DNA from: Hyaloraphidium curvatum
Taxonomy: Eukaryota; Monoblepharomycota; Hyaloraphidiomycetes; Hyaloraphidiales; Hyaloraphidiaceae
DNA: 64,000 nt
Direction of reading: 5' to 3'
Assembly (NCBI GenBank): GCA_025558095.1
Contig: JAIVFI010000011.1
Location: 496,001-560,000, forward strand
Position 1 is the first letter of the stretch. Each line of letters starts with the position of its first letter. Made by a program: the position numbers and the translations under genes. Of this stretch, positions 50,072-59,834 are shown piece after piece. The notes under the pieces were generated by a model. It did no database searches. It saw nothing but the letters and a program-made list of their open reading frames with translations, and was not told where the DNA came from.

Positions 50072-51000
50072 TCACTCGGCCGCGGCGGCCGGCACCAAGC
50101 TGGCCACGAAGGTGTACGCCACGTTCCCCGCCCCTTCGAGCCACCCCCTCTCCCTCGGCCGCACCTCCGCCTGCCCCTCGGCGGGCTGCCCCGTCCCGTC
50201 GCCCTGCGCCTGCGGTGCAACGAGTCCCCTCCCCTGCCCCGCCCTCCGGATGCCGGGCAGCCGCAGCCGCCCGGTGCGCCAGACAAACACCGCGGCCGCG
50301 GCGACGTGCAGGAAGACGATCCGCGCGAACGAGGCGTTCTGCGAGAGGAGGTAGACGAGGAAGGCCAGCCGGAGGAGGAGGGAGAGGGGCGAGTCGCCCT
50401 CGGCGGGCGGGTCGAGGCCGTCGTCTGCCGGCGGCGGGGGGGCGGGCTGCGCCGGTTGGGGTTGGGGGGCGGGTTGTGCGGGGGGTGGTGGGGCGGGGGA
50501 GGAGACGGGGACGGGGAGGTAGTACGGGATTCCGCTGGAATGGGGTTAGGGGGTGGAGCAGATGGCGGGGGAGGGACCCACTTTATGGAGACGGGGTGGT
50601 AGAGGAACGCCGGCGGTGCCTGAGCGGGTGCCTGCCTTTGCAGCAGCCCCGGTGCAGCCGATGGAGCCGGGTTGCGTGCGGGAGCGGGCAGCTGGCCAGC
50701 CTCGGCGGCCTTGGGAGCAGCCGCCGGAAGCCCGCTGCCCCGCACCACCAGGTGCAGCACCGGCGTCCCCGCGTTGCCGCGCACAGCGTCCTCCAATCCC
50801 TCGGCGTCGGCGAGCACGCGCCCGGCGTAGATGACCCGCTGGTCCTCGGCGCGCGGCCGCGACGGCAGCTGCGCGGCGAGCGCGGCCTTGAGGTCGGCCA
50901 CGCGCGACGCGCGCGGCAGCGAGACGGCGTGGTCCGCGGGGAGCGACGGCGAGCGGATGAGCAGCGAGAGCGGCGCGGAGGGGTCGGCGGAGGCGGACAT
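50072..51000 (-). CDS. HERP-like ubiquitin-domain ER membrane protein
   Basis: Exons on the minus strand: 50582-51000 and 50072-50534, with a 47-bp intron, giving 293 aa. Residues ~8-80 form a ubiquitin-like fold (SLLIRSPSLPADHAVSL, then VADLKAALAAQL, QRVIYAGRVL). A long Pro-rich linker follows, and then a hydrophobic hairpin (LLLRLAFLVYLLSQNAS, RIVFLHVAAAAVFV). UBL + linker + double membrane segment is the HERPUD plan; those proteins sit in the ER membrane and help Hrd1-dependent ERAD. An upstream in-frame ATG at 51048 is possible, but the ATG at 51000 fits the UBL better. The C-terminus after the hairpin is short and polar. Confidence 0.65.
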
Positions 51001-51625
51001 CGTGGTATGGGGGCCCGGCGGGATTGTGATTGCGACGTGGCGAGGCAAGTTCCGAAGGGACCGCGGATTTCGAATCGCGGGGCGCTGCCCTCACCGCCTC
51101 ACAGCACGATGGAACCGGAAAGTAGACACTGCTGTACATCGCAGACGCAGATTGCAGCGGATGCACTCGCCTGGTTTCCCTTTCAGGATCTTCGGAGCGG
51201 CACGACGCCCGAGGCAGCGCCTGGCCCGGTGAGATCCCGGGCAAGTTGCGCAGCCGGCTATCTTGAGGACTACGCTGCCCAGGCTCCGGGAAAGACAGCG
51301 GGTCGGGTCCGCCCTTCGCAATCCGGAGGACGCTCAGGAACCCGGATTTCTTGAACGATCCCTGTGTGATGCGGTGCGGACAGAGCGAAGCGATCCGGGG
51401 CAGGTCCCTTTCCCTCCGGCCGAGACCCCATGCAGGGGGATCGCACCTTCCTCCTGACTGCTGCATCTGCTTGTGCGGCGATTTTGTGCCATGCACGAGC
51501 GCGTGACGTAGCGGATCGCAATCTCGTTGGAGGAGACACTGGCTCGGCGGCGAACGGGCCCGTGTACCTGTTCAAGTGCCTCGGGCGCCGGTGGTCTCGT
51601 AAAGTGGGTCAGCTGCATGACACCT

Positions 51626-51647
51626 GGATGGCTAGCTCCTCATTACA
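51626..51647 (+). mobile_element. Minimal 3'-end remnant of the LINE family
   Basis: GCTAGCTCCTCATTACA (51631-51647) is identical to the 3' end of the LINE fragment at 17455-17471. With GGAT just before it the match is ~21 of 22 bases. Sequence on either side is unrelated. An extremely 5'-truncated insertion is the simplest explanation. Confidence 0.5.
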
Positions 51648-51663
51648 ACACACACCCAAACCA

Positions 51664-51820
51664 AACGGATCGATCGATCCGCGGATCGGTGCAGTTGTCG
51701 CGGACCGGATTTCTCGACGAATCCGATCCGGTCCGTTCAGGACGGATTGCTCCTTCTTGGCGATCCGATCCGGTCCGATCCGCAATCCGGTCCGCTTTTC
51801 CGCGGATTGATCCGGTGCGT
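51664..51820. repeat. Cluster of GATCCG / CCGGTCCG motifs
   Basis: Short self-complementary words built from GGATCGATCGATCC, CCGATCCGGTCCG and GCGGATTGATCCGG recur at least eight times in about 155 bp. It could form hairpins. It lies upstream of the membrane-protein gene at 52035. Confidence 0.5.
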
Positions 51821-52034
51821 TCGAAGACTTGGTGCGGTGGGGCATTGCGCGGACCCTTTCCCACCCCCGCCAAGACATCCCACCAGCTGTGCACGAGACT
51901 CTGCTTCTGTCTCTGCCTACTGCATCTCCGACGGTCGTTTGCGGAGTCCGAGCTCCAGATCCGGTGGAGGGCGCACCCGTTTGGTGGAGACACCGTCCCC
52001 GTGCCTGAACTCTGCCCGGCGCGATACGCGAGCA

Positions 52035-53489
52035 ATGGCGTCTCCCGCGGATCCTCCGCCGCCGGACGTCGCCGATCGCCACGACGAGGCCAAAACTCCG
52101 GCGCCGCTCACGCTCTCCGCCGCCGAAAGGCGCGCCGTGCTCCCCGCCGACGCCGAGTTCGCGGCGGGCTCCGCGGTCCTCGACGACCGCGCCCTCCTCG
52201 CCGGGCTCGACGGCCTGCCCGTCCTGCACATCCTGACAAGAATCTACCTGACTCGCACGTTCACTTTCCTGGGAAGGACCTACGGCGTTTGGATCATCCT
52301 GCTCTGCATCTTCTGGCTGCTCCTGCTCGCCCCGACCCTGGTGTTCGACAGCCAGCTGGGCACCTTCCCCGCCAAGAACGGCGCGGTGGGCGCCGTTGCA
52401 GTGGCGCTATTTGCCGGCGCCTGCATCTGGCTGGGCGCCCTGTCCGTCTTCCAGGGCCTGCACTTTGCCACCGCGCCCGTCGCGTCGTGGGATTCGCACC
52501 CGTTTGCGGTGCTGGTGCGGTGGCGGCAGCTGCTCAAAGCGGGCAACGAAGCGGCGTCGGTGCTGGTGCGGCACGACCCGGCGGACCTCCTGTGCCCGTG
52601 CCCGCGGCCCTCGTGTTCGGGCCCGCTCATGCGCTCGACCTGGGTCCTGTACCTCCTGGACCCGGCCCTGCAGTGGACCATCTGCATCGGCGGCCACGTG
52701 CTGGCCATGTGGACCCTGTGCGTGACCTTTGCGACGCTCATGTGGACGACGTGGTGGAGCATCGTCCTGTTCGTCCCCTACGCCGCATCCGTCTTCGTCT
52801 ACTTCCTCCCGACCTTCCTCCTGATGCCATACAACACCCCCAGCGCGCGGATCCTGGGGCTCGCCGGGCGCCTGCAGCACCGCGCCATCGCGGTGCTGCT
52901 CGCCGACATGCTCGAACGGCACCGGCTCGCTGCGCGGCCCGGCGGCACCCCGACGATCCCCGCCTCGGAGGAACCCTACGTCGCCCTGCACCTCAAGCTG
53001 AAGGAACTCTGGCCCGTGCAGCTGAGGTTCGTCTCCTCGGGCCGCGGCCAGGTGGCCGTCACCGGCTCGTCCATCTGCATCGGGATGCTGCTGAGCGCCG
53101 TCGCGGGGGGTTGCGTGCCGCTGTGGCTCCCCGTGCTGCTGTCGCTGTGGTTCCCCATGTTCTTCGACTCGCTCGTCGCCGTGGCGGCGCTCAACGCGCA
53201 GATCGACCACGTCTCCGCGCTGTACCGCCAAGCGGAGGGCGACGTCCTGCTGCTCCGCTCCGTCGCCATGCGCGCGGCACCGGGGGCGGGTGCTTCCCTG
53301 GCGCTGCACGGCGAGCTGCTGGCGCTGTTTGCGCAGACCGAGGGGCTGAGGGCGCGGTTCCTGGGCTTCGTGGTGGACGCGGGCGTGGTGCGGACCTTTG
53401 TCGTCACCGTGATCACGCTCAGCTTCGGCGTGTGGAGCGTCTTCCGCGCCGCGGGGGTGTACTTTACCGTGGAGATGATGTGCAAATGA
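52035..53489 (+). CDS. Multi-pass membrane protein, unknown family
   Basis: 484 aa from the ATG at 52035 (AGCAATGGCG); the frame is open further upstream but that part is not protein-like. About eight hydrophobic segments: IILLCIFWLLLLAPTLVF, AVALFAGACIWLGAL, WTLCVTFATLMWTTWW, IVLFVPYAASVFVYFL, ICIGMLLSAVAGGC, WLPVLLSLWFPMFF and a C-terminal FVVTVITLSFGVWSVF. A CPCPRPSC cluster lies in a loop near residue 195. No transporter or receptor signature was recognised. No introns. A fragment of a paralogue lies at 46614-46720. Confidence 0.75.
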   Translation: MASPADPPPPDVADRHDEAKTPAPLTLSAAERRAVLPADAEFAAGSAVLDDRALLAGLDGLPVLHILTRIYLTRTFTFLGRTYGVWIILLCIFWLLLLAPTLVFDSQLGTFPAKNGAVGAVAVALFAGACIWLGALSVFQGLHFATAPVASWDSHPFAVLVRWRQLLKAGNEAASVLVRHDPADLLCPCPRPSCSGPLMRSTWVLYLLDPALQWTICIGGHVLAMWTLCVTFATLMWTTWWSIVLFVPYAASVFVYFLPTFLLMPYNTPSARILGLAGRLQHRAIAVLLADMLERHRLAARPGGTPTIPASEEPYVALHLKLKELWPVQLRFVSSGRGQVAVTGSSICIGMLLSAVAGGCVPLWLPVLLSLWFPMFFDSLVAVAALNAQIDHVSALYRQAEGDVLLLRSVAMRAAPGAGASLALHGELLALFAQTEGLRARFLGFVVDAGVVRTFVVTVITLSFGVWSVFRAAGVYFTVEMMCK

Positions 53490-54176
53490 ATCCGGCAGTG
53501 GTTTGTTGGGTGATGCACTGATGCATTCGTTCTGGTCCGCGGGCTGTGCCGGCGCGGGGAGATCGGGCGCCACCCGGGGGACGGATGGGGCACCCGGCGG
53601 CCCGAAAACAACTTCCAAAGATACGGCCAAGCAAAATGGAGGGCGACTGGAGTGTTGATCTGGGGCCCGGCCGGGTCCGGGGTTCTCGGTCCCGCCGCCA
53701 CTTGTAAGGGGGCCAGTGCGGGCCACCATGCCGGCTGCGGAGCCCAAAGGTGCACGATGGCATTGAACGGTCTCCTTCTGCCGCTAAAGGGTAGTTTTGG
53801 GGACGGTGGATGGTGCCGGCCGGTTAGGTGTCCCTGTGAATGAGGCGGGCGGTGGCGGGGGTCTACTGGTGTCCGCAGCCGTCTTTTCCTCACCTCGGGC
53901 CCCCGCCGCGGCCGCCTCCGCCGCCGCCTCCGCGCCGCGACCGCCTCGCCCCGCCTGCGCCGCACGTTTGCCCGCCGTCCGCGCGGGAGCCAGCGGAGAG
54001 ACCAACGGGGGCGGGTTCACAGCCCCGCTGTGCTGGCGCACCGCCATTCGGTAGTTTCGGCCAACCCGCCGCCGGCCCCTGAGCGGTCGGGCGGCGCTTA
54101 GGCGGCGTTCGGGCAACCGGGACCGCGGTCGAGGCGGGGCAGGGCGGGCTAGCGGCCTGCGCCCGCCGCGCGCGCC
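53490..54176. other. Intergenic upstream of the zinc-finger gene
   Basis: No gene recognised. The last ~300 bp are extremely GC-rich with CCGCC-type runs, typical of a CpG-rich promoter/5' leader. No TATA box. Confidence 0.4.
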
Positions 54177-55871
54177 ATGTCGGCCGTCACGCTCTGCGCG
54201 GCCACGCTGCCGGCCGAGGAGGGCGCGCCCGGCTTCGGCATGACGGCGAAGCTGCGGCTGCAGCGCGGCGACCGGTGGGACGACGTGGCGCGGCGGCTCG
54301 CGGCGGCCCTCGCCGCCGACCCCGCCTCGCTGCTGTACCTCGACGCGCGCGGCCGCCCCGTCGCCGCCGCGGACGACGCCGCGCTGGGCATCCTGCTGGA
54401 CGACGCGGAGCGGCTGTTCGAGTGGCTAAGGCCGCGCGGGATGGACGAGCTGGTGTGCGTGCTGGGCGGGCCGCGGACCGACGCGGCCCGCGCCGTCGAG
54501 GCGCTCAAGTGGGAGCGCGCGCTGTGGGGCGCGCCGCCGTCCGTCGCAGAGGGCGCATCGGCCGCTGCTGCTGCCCTCGCCACGGGCACGGACGCCGACC
54601 AGGAGCCCTCGATCTCCGTCACACCCGCCGAGCCCGCCTCGGCCGCCCCCGCCTCGGCACCCGCCCCGTCCGGCGAGCCCGCGCTCCCCTCCCCCTCGGC
54701 GCTCTTCTCGGACCACCCGCACCACTCCTTCCGCCGCCCCCCCGGCGCGCTCGGCCCGCTCCCCCTGCCGGCCGTCCCCATGCACATGATCCCCACGCCC
54801 GGCGGCACCTACCCGGCCCCCTCGCCGGGCTACTCCCCCGCGCTGTCGCCGTTCGACCGCCCCGGCACCGCAGGGAGCGGGCAGGGGGGTTACTTCCCGC
54901 ACCCGGGCTACTTTGGCGCCTACAACCCCGCGTGGTCCGGGCCGGGGCATGGGTACCGCCCGCCGCAGGGCGATCCGGCGGGGTACTACGCCGCGGCCCC
55001 GGGTTACGGGTACCCGCCCCCCGGGTACCCCGGCCCGGCGCAGATGCACCAACCCCGCCCGCCGCAGCAGGCCAAGGACGCCGCGACCGGGCTGCTCGTC
55101 CCCGGCGGCGACGTGGGGGCGGACGGAAGCGGGATGCTGGACGCCAAGGCCGCCCGCTCGCCCTCGGAGCTCGCGGCATCGGCGCTGTTCGAGGCCGCGC
55201 AGCCGCGGTGGCCCTCGGGGGAGCACACGGCGGTCGACGCCGGCACCGCGGCGTCGGGGGGCTACGCGCCCGATTACTATGACCCCGCGCAGCAAGGCTA
55301 CCCGGGGGGCGCCGAGGAGGCGTGGGCAAACTACCACGCCGCCGCCGCGGCCGCGGCCGCCGCGTACGGCCACGCGCCCGCCCCCGTGCAGGCCGGCGGC
55401 GAAGCCAAGCGCGCGCGCGCCCCCGCGCGGCGCTCCGCCACCCCCGACGGCTCCGCGTCCCCCACGGGGGCCGGCACCGGCGGCGGCGGCGGCGGCAACG
55501 CCGGCGGCTCGGGCCCGTTCGCCTGCCCCATGTGCGGCAAGCGGTTCACGCGCAGGTTCAACCTGCACTCGCACCAGCTCAGCCACAACGGCCTGCGGCC
55601 GTACAGCTGCACCCACCCCGGGTGCGACAAGAGCTTTGCGCGCAAGCACGACCTCAAGCGGCACGCCAAGCTGCACGGGGAGAAGGAGTTTGCGTGCCCC
55701 CGCTGCGGCGGGCGGTTCGCGAGGGGGGACGCGATGGAGAGGCACAAGAGGAGCAGCTGCAGGGGTCCCGGGGGCGCGCCGAGGGGGGCCGGGGGGAGGA
55801 AGAAGAGGGAGGCGAGCGAGGAGGAGGACGGGGAGGGCGAGGTGGAGGTGGACGAGGGGGCGTGGCAGTGA
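54177..55871 (+). CDS. Crz1-like C2H2 zinc-finger transcription factor
   Basis: 564 aa, no introns. Residues ~22-97 form a compact folded N-terminal region (KLRLQRGDRWDDVARRLAAA…) that may be ubiquitin- or PB1-like. Residues 144-149 read PSISVT, which fits the calcineurin-docking PxIxIT consensus. A long Pro/Gly/Tyr-rich disordered region follows. From residue 448 there are three fingers: CPMCGKRFTRRFNLHSHQ (C2H2), CTHPGCDKSFARKHDLKRHA (C2H2) and CPRCGGRFARGDAMERH followed by SSC (C2HC-like). This finger order, with the ARxDAxxRH third finger, is typical of fungal Crz1, which calcineurin dephosphorylates to activate Ca2+ and stress genes. Basic stretches (AKRARAPARR, GRKKRE) could be nuclear signals. 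Confidence 0.75.
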   Translation: MSAVTLCAATLPAEEGAPGFGMTAKLRLQRGDRWDDVARRLAAALAADPASLLYLDARGRPVAAADDAALGILLDDAERLFEWLRPRGMDELVCVLGGPRTDAARAVEALKWERALWGAPPSVAEGASAAAAALATGTDADQEPSISVTPAEPASAAPASAPAPSGEPALPSPSALFSDHPHHSFRRPPGALGPLPLPAVPMHMIPTPGGTYPAPSPGYSPALSPFDRPGTAGSGQGGYFPHPGYFGAYNPAWSGPGHGYRPPQGDPAGYYAAAPGYGYPPPGYPGPAQMHQPRPPQQAKDAATGLLVPGGDVGADGSGMLDAKAARSPSELAASALFEAAQPRWPSGEHTAVDAGTAASGGYAPDYYDPAQQGYPGGAEEAWANYHAAAAAAAAAYGHAPAPVQAGGEAKRARAPARRSATPDGSASPTGAGTGGGGGGNAGGSGPFACPMCGKRFTRRFNLHSHQLSHNGLRPYSCTHPGCDKSFARKHDLKRHAKLHGEKEFACPRCGGRFARGDAMERHKRSSCRGPGGAPRGAGGRKKREASEEEDGEGEVEVDEGAWQ

Positions 55872-56283
55872 TCGGTCTTTGCGGGGAGGAGGGGAGCATG
55901 TACTAGCAGACGGAGGGTAATCTTGCGCCGGTGGCGCCTATCGATTGATCGGATTCGTCGGAGCCGTTGACAAGAGCGTGAGCGCATGACTCCGTCGGCT
56001 GGGAAATTGCACGGACGCGGTCTCGGCGCGAGTGCCGCACCAAACCTCAGTCCTACTGCTGACCGGATCGCGGTCGGTCTCGGCCCCGTCGTGGCTCGCC
56101 AAGGGGCGGCACGGTCGCAATCGGAGCGCTCTCGTGCGCAGGGCGCTGCTGGCTCTTCCACCCGCCGTGAGACTCGACAGTGTAAGTCATAGTGCGTCGA
56201 ACGTGCGCGGCGCAGCGCGCAAGAGTCACGCCGCGCCTTCATCGAGGAACTCGTGGTAGCAAGCTTCGCTTGACATTCTTGAT
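55872..56283. other. Intergenic, nothing recognised
   Basis: 3' flank of the zinc-finger gene and 5' flank of the next gene. No repeat or RNA feature. Confidence 0.4.
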
Positions 56284-57214
56284 TTGTCTGCCGAGCACAT
56301 GGCCCAGAAGCGGTCTACGGCCAGCACGGGCCATGTTTTGGTCCCTGCCAGCTCCTCGGACGTGCCTTTCACGAACGTCGAAGACCTTAGTGACGACGCC
56401 GAGTTTTGGTGGCTCGCTGTTCCACCAAGCTTTCTCAATCGTTGCATGCGGCGGCTCACGCGCAGTTGGAGCATCAACTGGGTCCCTGGCATGGAAGCAC
56501 GGGAGTCACTTCCAGGAATCAACACAATCACCTTGTCATTTACCATTTCAGGCTTAGCAACCGGCTTCATCTTCGTTGTAAGTGACATTCCGGCGCTTGC
56601 CAACCTCTGGACCTCACATTCAAGCTGTCAAGGCACTCGTTGTGCCCCCACCTGACTTCTCTCGGTCCTCATGGGGATCCACGGATGATCGTACGCGCGC
56701 ATTTATCTTCTTCGGGTTTCTATCTTTTGGGCTTTGCTTGGTGGCCACTTTATGGTGCTCGCAGTTCCTAAGCCTTTTCGATGAGGCAGTCGATCAGCGT
56801 GCGTTTCTGAGGCGCCACTGCTATTGGCTAATCGTGCCGATTATGGTTCTGCAAATTGGCTTGGTGAGAGCCTTCATCATGGACCTTGCTTGCCCTTCCT
56901 GACTTGCACGGAAGATCTTTATGCTCTGCACTATCCTCGTGGTGGTTTCCGCATTTTATGAGCTTGTCAGCTTCATCTGCATTGCTGTGCTCAGCGTATT
57001 CATCGTCTTTCTCAACTTCTATGTTTCACTGTTTGCCATGGTGCCACTCAGTGTGCAGGAGCAATGGCGTCAGTACAATAGTGCCGTCAGGGCAGCAATG
57101 GCATCTGGCCGAAGAATCGTGCTCACCAAGGAAGACCGGGATTTGTGGGGAGAGAAATGGAAGGGATGGATAGCCCGCGGCCCGCCGAATGCCCCACGGC
57201 TCGCGGAGATGTGA
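56284..57214 (+). CDS. Multi-pass membrane protein, unknown
   Basis: Exons 56284-56577, 56633-56863 and 56915-57214 give 274 aa; introns are 55 and 51 bp and all junctions are phase 0. There are about five hydrophobic segments (LSFTISGLATGFIFV, AFIFFGFLSFGLCLVATLW, YWLIVPIMVLQIGLIFMLC, LVVVSAFYELVSFICIAVL, FIVFLNFYVSLFAM). The C-terminal tail is charged and soluble (EQWRQYNSAVRAAM). A second start at 56299 is possible. Composition is more AT-rich than the neighbouring genes. Family not recognised. Confidence 0.65.
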
Positions 57215-57454
57215 TGTTGTGCCGTACAGGATAAAAGCAGATAGAGTACCGCTGTATGGCCAGTCTTTTTTTCTCTTGGAACGGCAGCGGCGTTATGATC
57301 CGTTGAAAAGGCCGCAGCTTGCGGCACAGCCGTTTCGGGATTCCCCGCAAGGGTCCGTGCGCAACACCCAGCGTCCGCAGCCCACCGCCCGGCGCTCCCG
57401 GGCCGCAATTCCATTCATTCAATGCGCGGGTCCGTGGCCGCGGAACGCATTCCG

Positions 57455-59802
57455 ATGCGAGCGCTGCTGCTCGCCGCGCTGTCCTGCGCGCTCCTCGCGT
57501 CGCCGCCCGCCCTCGCCGGGTCGCTGCGCTCGCTCCCGCCCGGCTTCGCTGCCCGAACCGCCGTCTCGAACCTCGGCCCGCTGGTGGATTCCTGCTCCAT
57601 CGACGCCCGGCGCGCCCTCGTGCTCTCCAAGACCGGCCGCGTCTTCCTAATCGCCCCGGACCGCCCGCCCGTCCTGTCGCTGGACCTCGCCGCGGCCCGC
57701 GCCCTGCTCGTCGACGGCGAGAGCGGGCTCATGTCGTGCCTGGCAGACGGCGCCGACGTGTGGCTGTACTACTCGCTGCGCCCGCACCAGGTCTTTTCCC
57801 GGTGGCGGCTCGGAGGCGACGGCCGCATTGACGCCCGTAGCGAAACGGTCCTCCTGACCCTGCCCACCTCCGGGCGCGCGTTCCACACCGGCTCCTCGCT
57901 CGCATGGTCGCACGACGGGCGGCGCATATTCCTGGCGCGGGGGGACGGCTCGACGTGCGACCCGGACGGGGTGGCGGACTGCGCGCTGGTGCAGGACCCC
58001 GGGTCGTACGACGGCAAGATGCTCAGGCTGGGGAGGGACGGGAGGGGGGTGCCTGGGAATCCGATGTGGGAGGGGGCCGGGGAGAGCGCGCGGTCGAGGG
58101 TGTTTGCGTGGGGTGGGTTGCGCCGGGCGGAAAGCGCTGGATGCGTCCTGATCGGTGCGGTCGCAGGGTTCCGCAACCCGTGGACGTTTGCGGTCGTGCC
58201 GGGGTCGGACGACCTGCTTGTGTTTGACGTCGGCAAGGTGGGTTTCGCCGTTTTGCATCCATGCATCCATCGTTTGACCGCCCCGCCCCCGATCAGAACC
58301 GCATGGAGACCGTGCACCGCGTCTCGGCGGGCACCCAGGCCAACTGGCCCTGCTACGAAGGCACCCTCGACCACTCCACGGCGCAGGCCAGCTGGAACCG
58401 CCGCCCCCAGCCCGTCAAGTGCCAGAACATGCTCACGCCCGTGAACCTCTCCTCCGTGGCCTACGCGATGCCGCACAACGGGCAGGGCGCGTGCATCATC
58501 GGCGGCGCCATGCTGTCGGGGGAGCACTACCCGCCCGCCTTCGCGGGTCGGTACGTGTTTGCCGACTTTGTCCGCGGGACGGTGAACATCGCCGATCCGG
58601 CCTTCGGCAACGTGATGCAGTTTGCCCGCGCGACGGCAATCTCGCGGATCAAGCTCGGGCCGTCGGGCCGCGTATGGTTCCTCAGCACCGACGACGGCAC
58701 CGTGCAGGAGCTCTCCTTCCCCTCGCACACCCCGTCCTCGCCGCCGCCTCTACCTCCCCCACCTTCCCCGCCTCCCTCGCAAACGAATTGCACCAACCCC
58801 ACCACCCGCGGCACCGTCCCCCCCCTCTCCCCCCCTTTCCGCCCTCTCATGTTCGCCACCGCCCCCGAGCTCGGCTACACGTGCACCACCTCGGCCTCGC
58901 TCCCGTGCGCGATCGACGGCCGCATGGACGGCCTCCGCGAGGGCGGCGTCCGTCCGGCATCGCTGATGGGCAGGAGGTTCTCCCGCGGGTTCGGGGTGCG
59001 GGGGGACAGCAACGTCACGATCCCGCTGGGGGCCATGTGCGGGTCGATGTGGGGGTTCGTGGGGGTCGACGACAGCGGGTCGGGCACGGCGAGGGTGCGG
59101 TTCGAGGTGCTGGTGGACGGGAGGTCGGCGTTCAGGAGCGAGAGGTGGGTGTCTCCTTGCGGATCGCGTGTGAGGGGCGCTGATCGGGTGCGGCGGCAGG
59201 AGGAGGAGGGGCGGGATCGCGGCGTACAGGGTCAACCTCGTGGGAGCCAGGTCCGTGAGCCTCGTCACGAGGGTGCTGGCGCCGGGGGAGCACGACTCGT
59301 TCTGGGCGGATCCGATCCTCTCTTGGTGGGTTGCTGCTCTCCGTTCGCCGTCCGACGCGAGCGATCTGACGACATCCGTGCAGCGGACCTGACTCGCCGT
59401 ACCTCCCCGCACTGTCCGTGCGACCCCTCCTGCGCCGCTTCCTCACCGAGCCCGGGCGCGTGGTCAACGTGACGGCAAACGCGCGCCACGGCGTGACCGG
59501 CCGTCCCTTGCCGGAATCATCCTACGCATGGCAGCTGAACATCCGGCACTGCCAAGGCAGGTCTCCCTCCGCATTCCTATGCATCCCGCGCTGATTTGCC
59601 GCCAGGCGACCTCTGCCACACGCACACGGGCCAGCGCTTCGCCCCTCCCGGCCCCTCGGGCGGTTTCGAGATGCCCGACCACCCGGGGTGCATATGGTAC
59701 GAGACGCAGCTCGAGGTGGCGGACGAGTGCGGGCGGAAAACGTGGGGGATCGTGTCGTTCGCGGTGCCGAGCAGGTCGGCGCTGTGCGCGTCGGGGCGGT
59801 GA
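57455..59802 (+). CDS. Secreted glucose/sorbosone dehydrogenase-like protein fused to NPCBM-like module
   Basis: Six exons: 57455-58112, 58167-58237, 58297-59144, 59230-59325, 59384-59556 and 59606-59802; 680 aa. Signal peptide MRALLLAALSCALLASPPAL; an upstream in-frame ATG at 57422 is less suitable. Residues ~25-390 form a β-propeller of the GSDH family: LVLSKTGRVFLI, GESGLMSCLADG, HTGSSLAWSHDGRRIFLARG, YDGKMLRLG, FRNPWTF, NWPCYEG, GRYVFADFVRGTV. Family members are quinoprotein sugar dehydrogenases. A Pro-rich linker (from ~391) leads to an NPCBM-like carbohydrate-binding region (FSRGFGVRGDSNVTIPLG, GFVGVDDSGSG, FEVLVDG). A C-terminal domain has WQLNIRHC and CHTHTG. The intron 59557-59605 appears to be GC-AG. 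Likely extracellular sugar oxidation. Confidence 0.75.
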
Positions 59803-59834
59803 AGCGTGTATTCGGCCTCGGGCACCTCAGATCA

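Larger units (their letters stand above)
51001..52034. other. Intergenic with transposon remnant and repeats
   Basis: No gene was recognised. It includes a LINE 3'-end remnant (51626-51647) and a GATCCG-rich repeat cluster (51664-51820), and presumably promoters for both flanking divergent genes. Confidence 0.4.

Noticed and set aside
54426-55745. 439-codon minus-strand frame opposite the zinc-finger gene
   Set aside because: An antisense shadow in very GC-rich coding DNA; the plus strand has clear C2H2 fingers and a docking motif.
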